Assembly: GCA_024741835.1 (NCBI GenBank)
Contig: JAENRP010000368.1
Span: 1 to 41,748 of the forward strand
Direction of reading: 5' to 3'
Source: Diplocarpon mali
Taxonomy: Eukaryota > Ascomycota > Leotiomycetes > Helotiales > Drepanopezizaceae
DNA: 41,748 bases
This document shows positions 40,964 through 41,748 of the stretch, piece after piece. A model generated the notes under the pieces. It did no database searches. It saw only the letters and a program-made list of their open reading frames with translations, and was not told the origin of the DNA. How positions within the stretch are numbered: the stretch's first letter is position 1; every line of letters starts with the position of its first letter. Both the position numbers and the translations under genes were made by a program.

Positions 40964-41635
40964 ATGCTCGAATGCAATCTAGAAGACTTGCCTAAGGCCT
41001 TTCGGGTATTGTGCGTACGTTATACGTATATAATATTAAGGAAGGAGGCTAGTAAGAATAATATTAGCTATATATATACATTTAATACTCTTACTTTTAA
41101 GAAGTATAACTACTATATCTCGCAATAGGTAAAGTGTGTCTTAGTAGGTGCCTTTTAATATCCTCTTACTTTAATGACCTTTAATAGATATCCTTTTTAA
41201 ATACCTATTTAGGCTTAGAATAAATACATCGTCCTTTAGGATGCTTATATTAGCGGTAATATTAATGCGATCTAAAAGGCGGCCCGAATCCTATTTAAGG
41301 AGACTTAGATATAAATCTCTATAGTCTTGAAAACTTGGAATGCCCTTTAGCTAGTATAGCTAAACGAAGCTCGTACCCTTTGCTAGAGTATCGATCTTAC
41401 TAATATTTAATAAGCTATACGTGCCCTTAAATCCATCTAATATTAATAACTGAATATTCGCAGGATTTATTGCGCGCCGTCTAAGGCGGTAATGCTGCCC
41501 TTAGGCACCTTAAGACTTAAGGCGCCGAGGTGCTCGGCTCTTTCTAATATATAAAGGGGCTATTTAACTTAATTAAGGGCCGCTCTTAAGCTCCCTTTAA
41601 TAATATCTGCTGCTAAAAAGGCAAGGGCAGATAGA
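40964..41635 (+). pseudogene. Fossil reading frame of about 224 codons, unknown protein
   Basis: From an ATG at 40964, a single frame runs to 41635 with about nineteen in-frame stops, all TAA or TAG, no TGA and no frameshift. If these were Gln codons hit by RIP, the product would be a Leu/Ile/Gln-rich soluble protein (M-L-E-C-N-L-E-D-L-P-K-A-F-R-V-L at the start; A-L-Q-L-V-x-L-N-E-A-R-T-L near 41360). The centre and end are basic and Ala-rich. Neither a zinc knuckle nor pol motifs are present. It could be the gag N-terminus of another retrotransposon whose leader is 40351-40963, or another RIPped gene. It is cut by LTR1-C. Confidence 0.45.
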
Positions 41636-41748
41636 TGTTAAATATAGAATCATAGCTATACTAGCTAAGTAGGAATAGCTAAGGTGGAGTAGCTATACTA
41701 GCTAAGTTGGATTAGAAATCATAACTATACTAAATTTAGCTATGAACT
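41636..41748 (-). repeat. LTR1-C, start of an inverted LTR1 copy
   Basis: TGTTAAATATAGAATC onwards is the reverse complement of the right end of LTR1-A and LTR1-B. It runs off the window end after 113 bp. Confidence 0.9.

Overview
This window looks like a gene-free transposon graveyard from a filamentous ascomycete (Pezizomycotina). I find no intact host gene, rRNA, tRNA or CRISPR array. Nearly everything is nested LTR retrotransposon sequence damaged in the manner of repeat-induced point mutation (RIP): TpA is very common, CpA and TpG are scarce, and reading frames are broken almost only by TAA/TAG where CAA, CAG or TGG would be expected. RIP is essentially a fungal, mainly Pezizomycotina, process. 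The species cannot be named from this. Element names used here (E, C, F, G, H, LTR1, LTR5, LTR6) are local labels.

Layout. 1-696: unidentified degraded DNA with a tandem repeat. 697-1132: LTR1-A. 1133-3188: gag and 5' LTR of a minus-strand Ty3/gypsy element (H). 3189-14246: a truncated minus-strand Ty1/copia element (E0), split by a full-length minus-strand copia element C1 (3455-11058, 5-bp target duplication CCTTT). 14247-19830: full-length minus-strand copia element F. 19831-38164: plus-strand Ty3/gypsy chromovirus G, split by copia element E2 (24176-36812, duplication AGTAG). E2 is itself split by E1, a copy of the same family in opposite orientation (25243-31432, duplication TAATA), and carries a young solo LTR (34186-34433). 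38165-39329: 3' end of a second C copy (C2), inserted in the G 3' LTR and carrying a 296-bp insertion. 39330-40253: LTR1-B with a 498-bp miniature LTR element inside. 40254-41635: a partial inverted LTR5, an AT-rich leader-like stretch and one fossil reading frame. 41636-41748: start of an inverted LTR1 copy.

Most unusual observation. A 23-bp palindromic module (arms ACTCCTAGGCC / GGCCTGCAAGT around one central base) is present about 45 times in three unrelated elements: copia E, copia F and gypsy G. In the polyproteins it sits in interdomain linkers, always in frame, usually reading T-P-R-P-G-L-Q-V. Its periods there are multiples of three (39, 45, 48, 66, 90 bp), while copies downstream of the E pol frame have non-triplet periods (61-65 bp). 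This resembles the in-frame palindromic elements of Rickettsia, but inside fungal retrotransposons.

The copia-type elements (E, C, F and the miniature element) share a primer-binding site resembling the complement of the initiator-tRNA anticodon arm. No element here can be active: reverse transcriptase YxDD aspartates read as asparagine and stops are dense. All coordinates of domain borders in decayed frames are approximate; LTR ends and target duplications marked as exact were read base by base.
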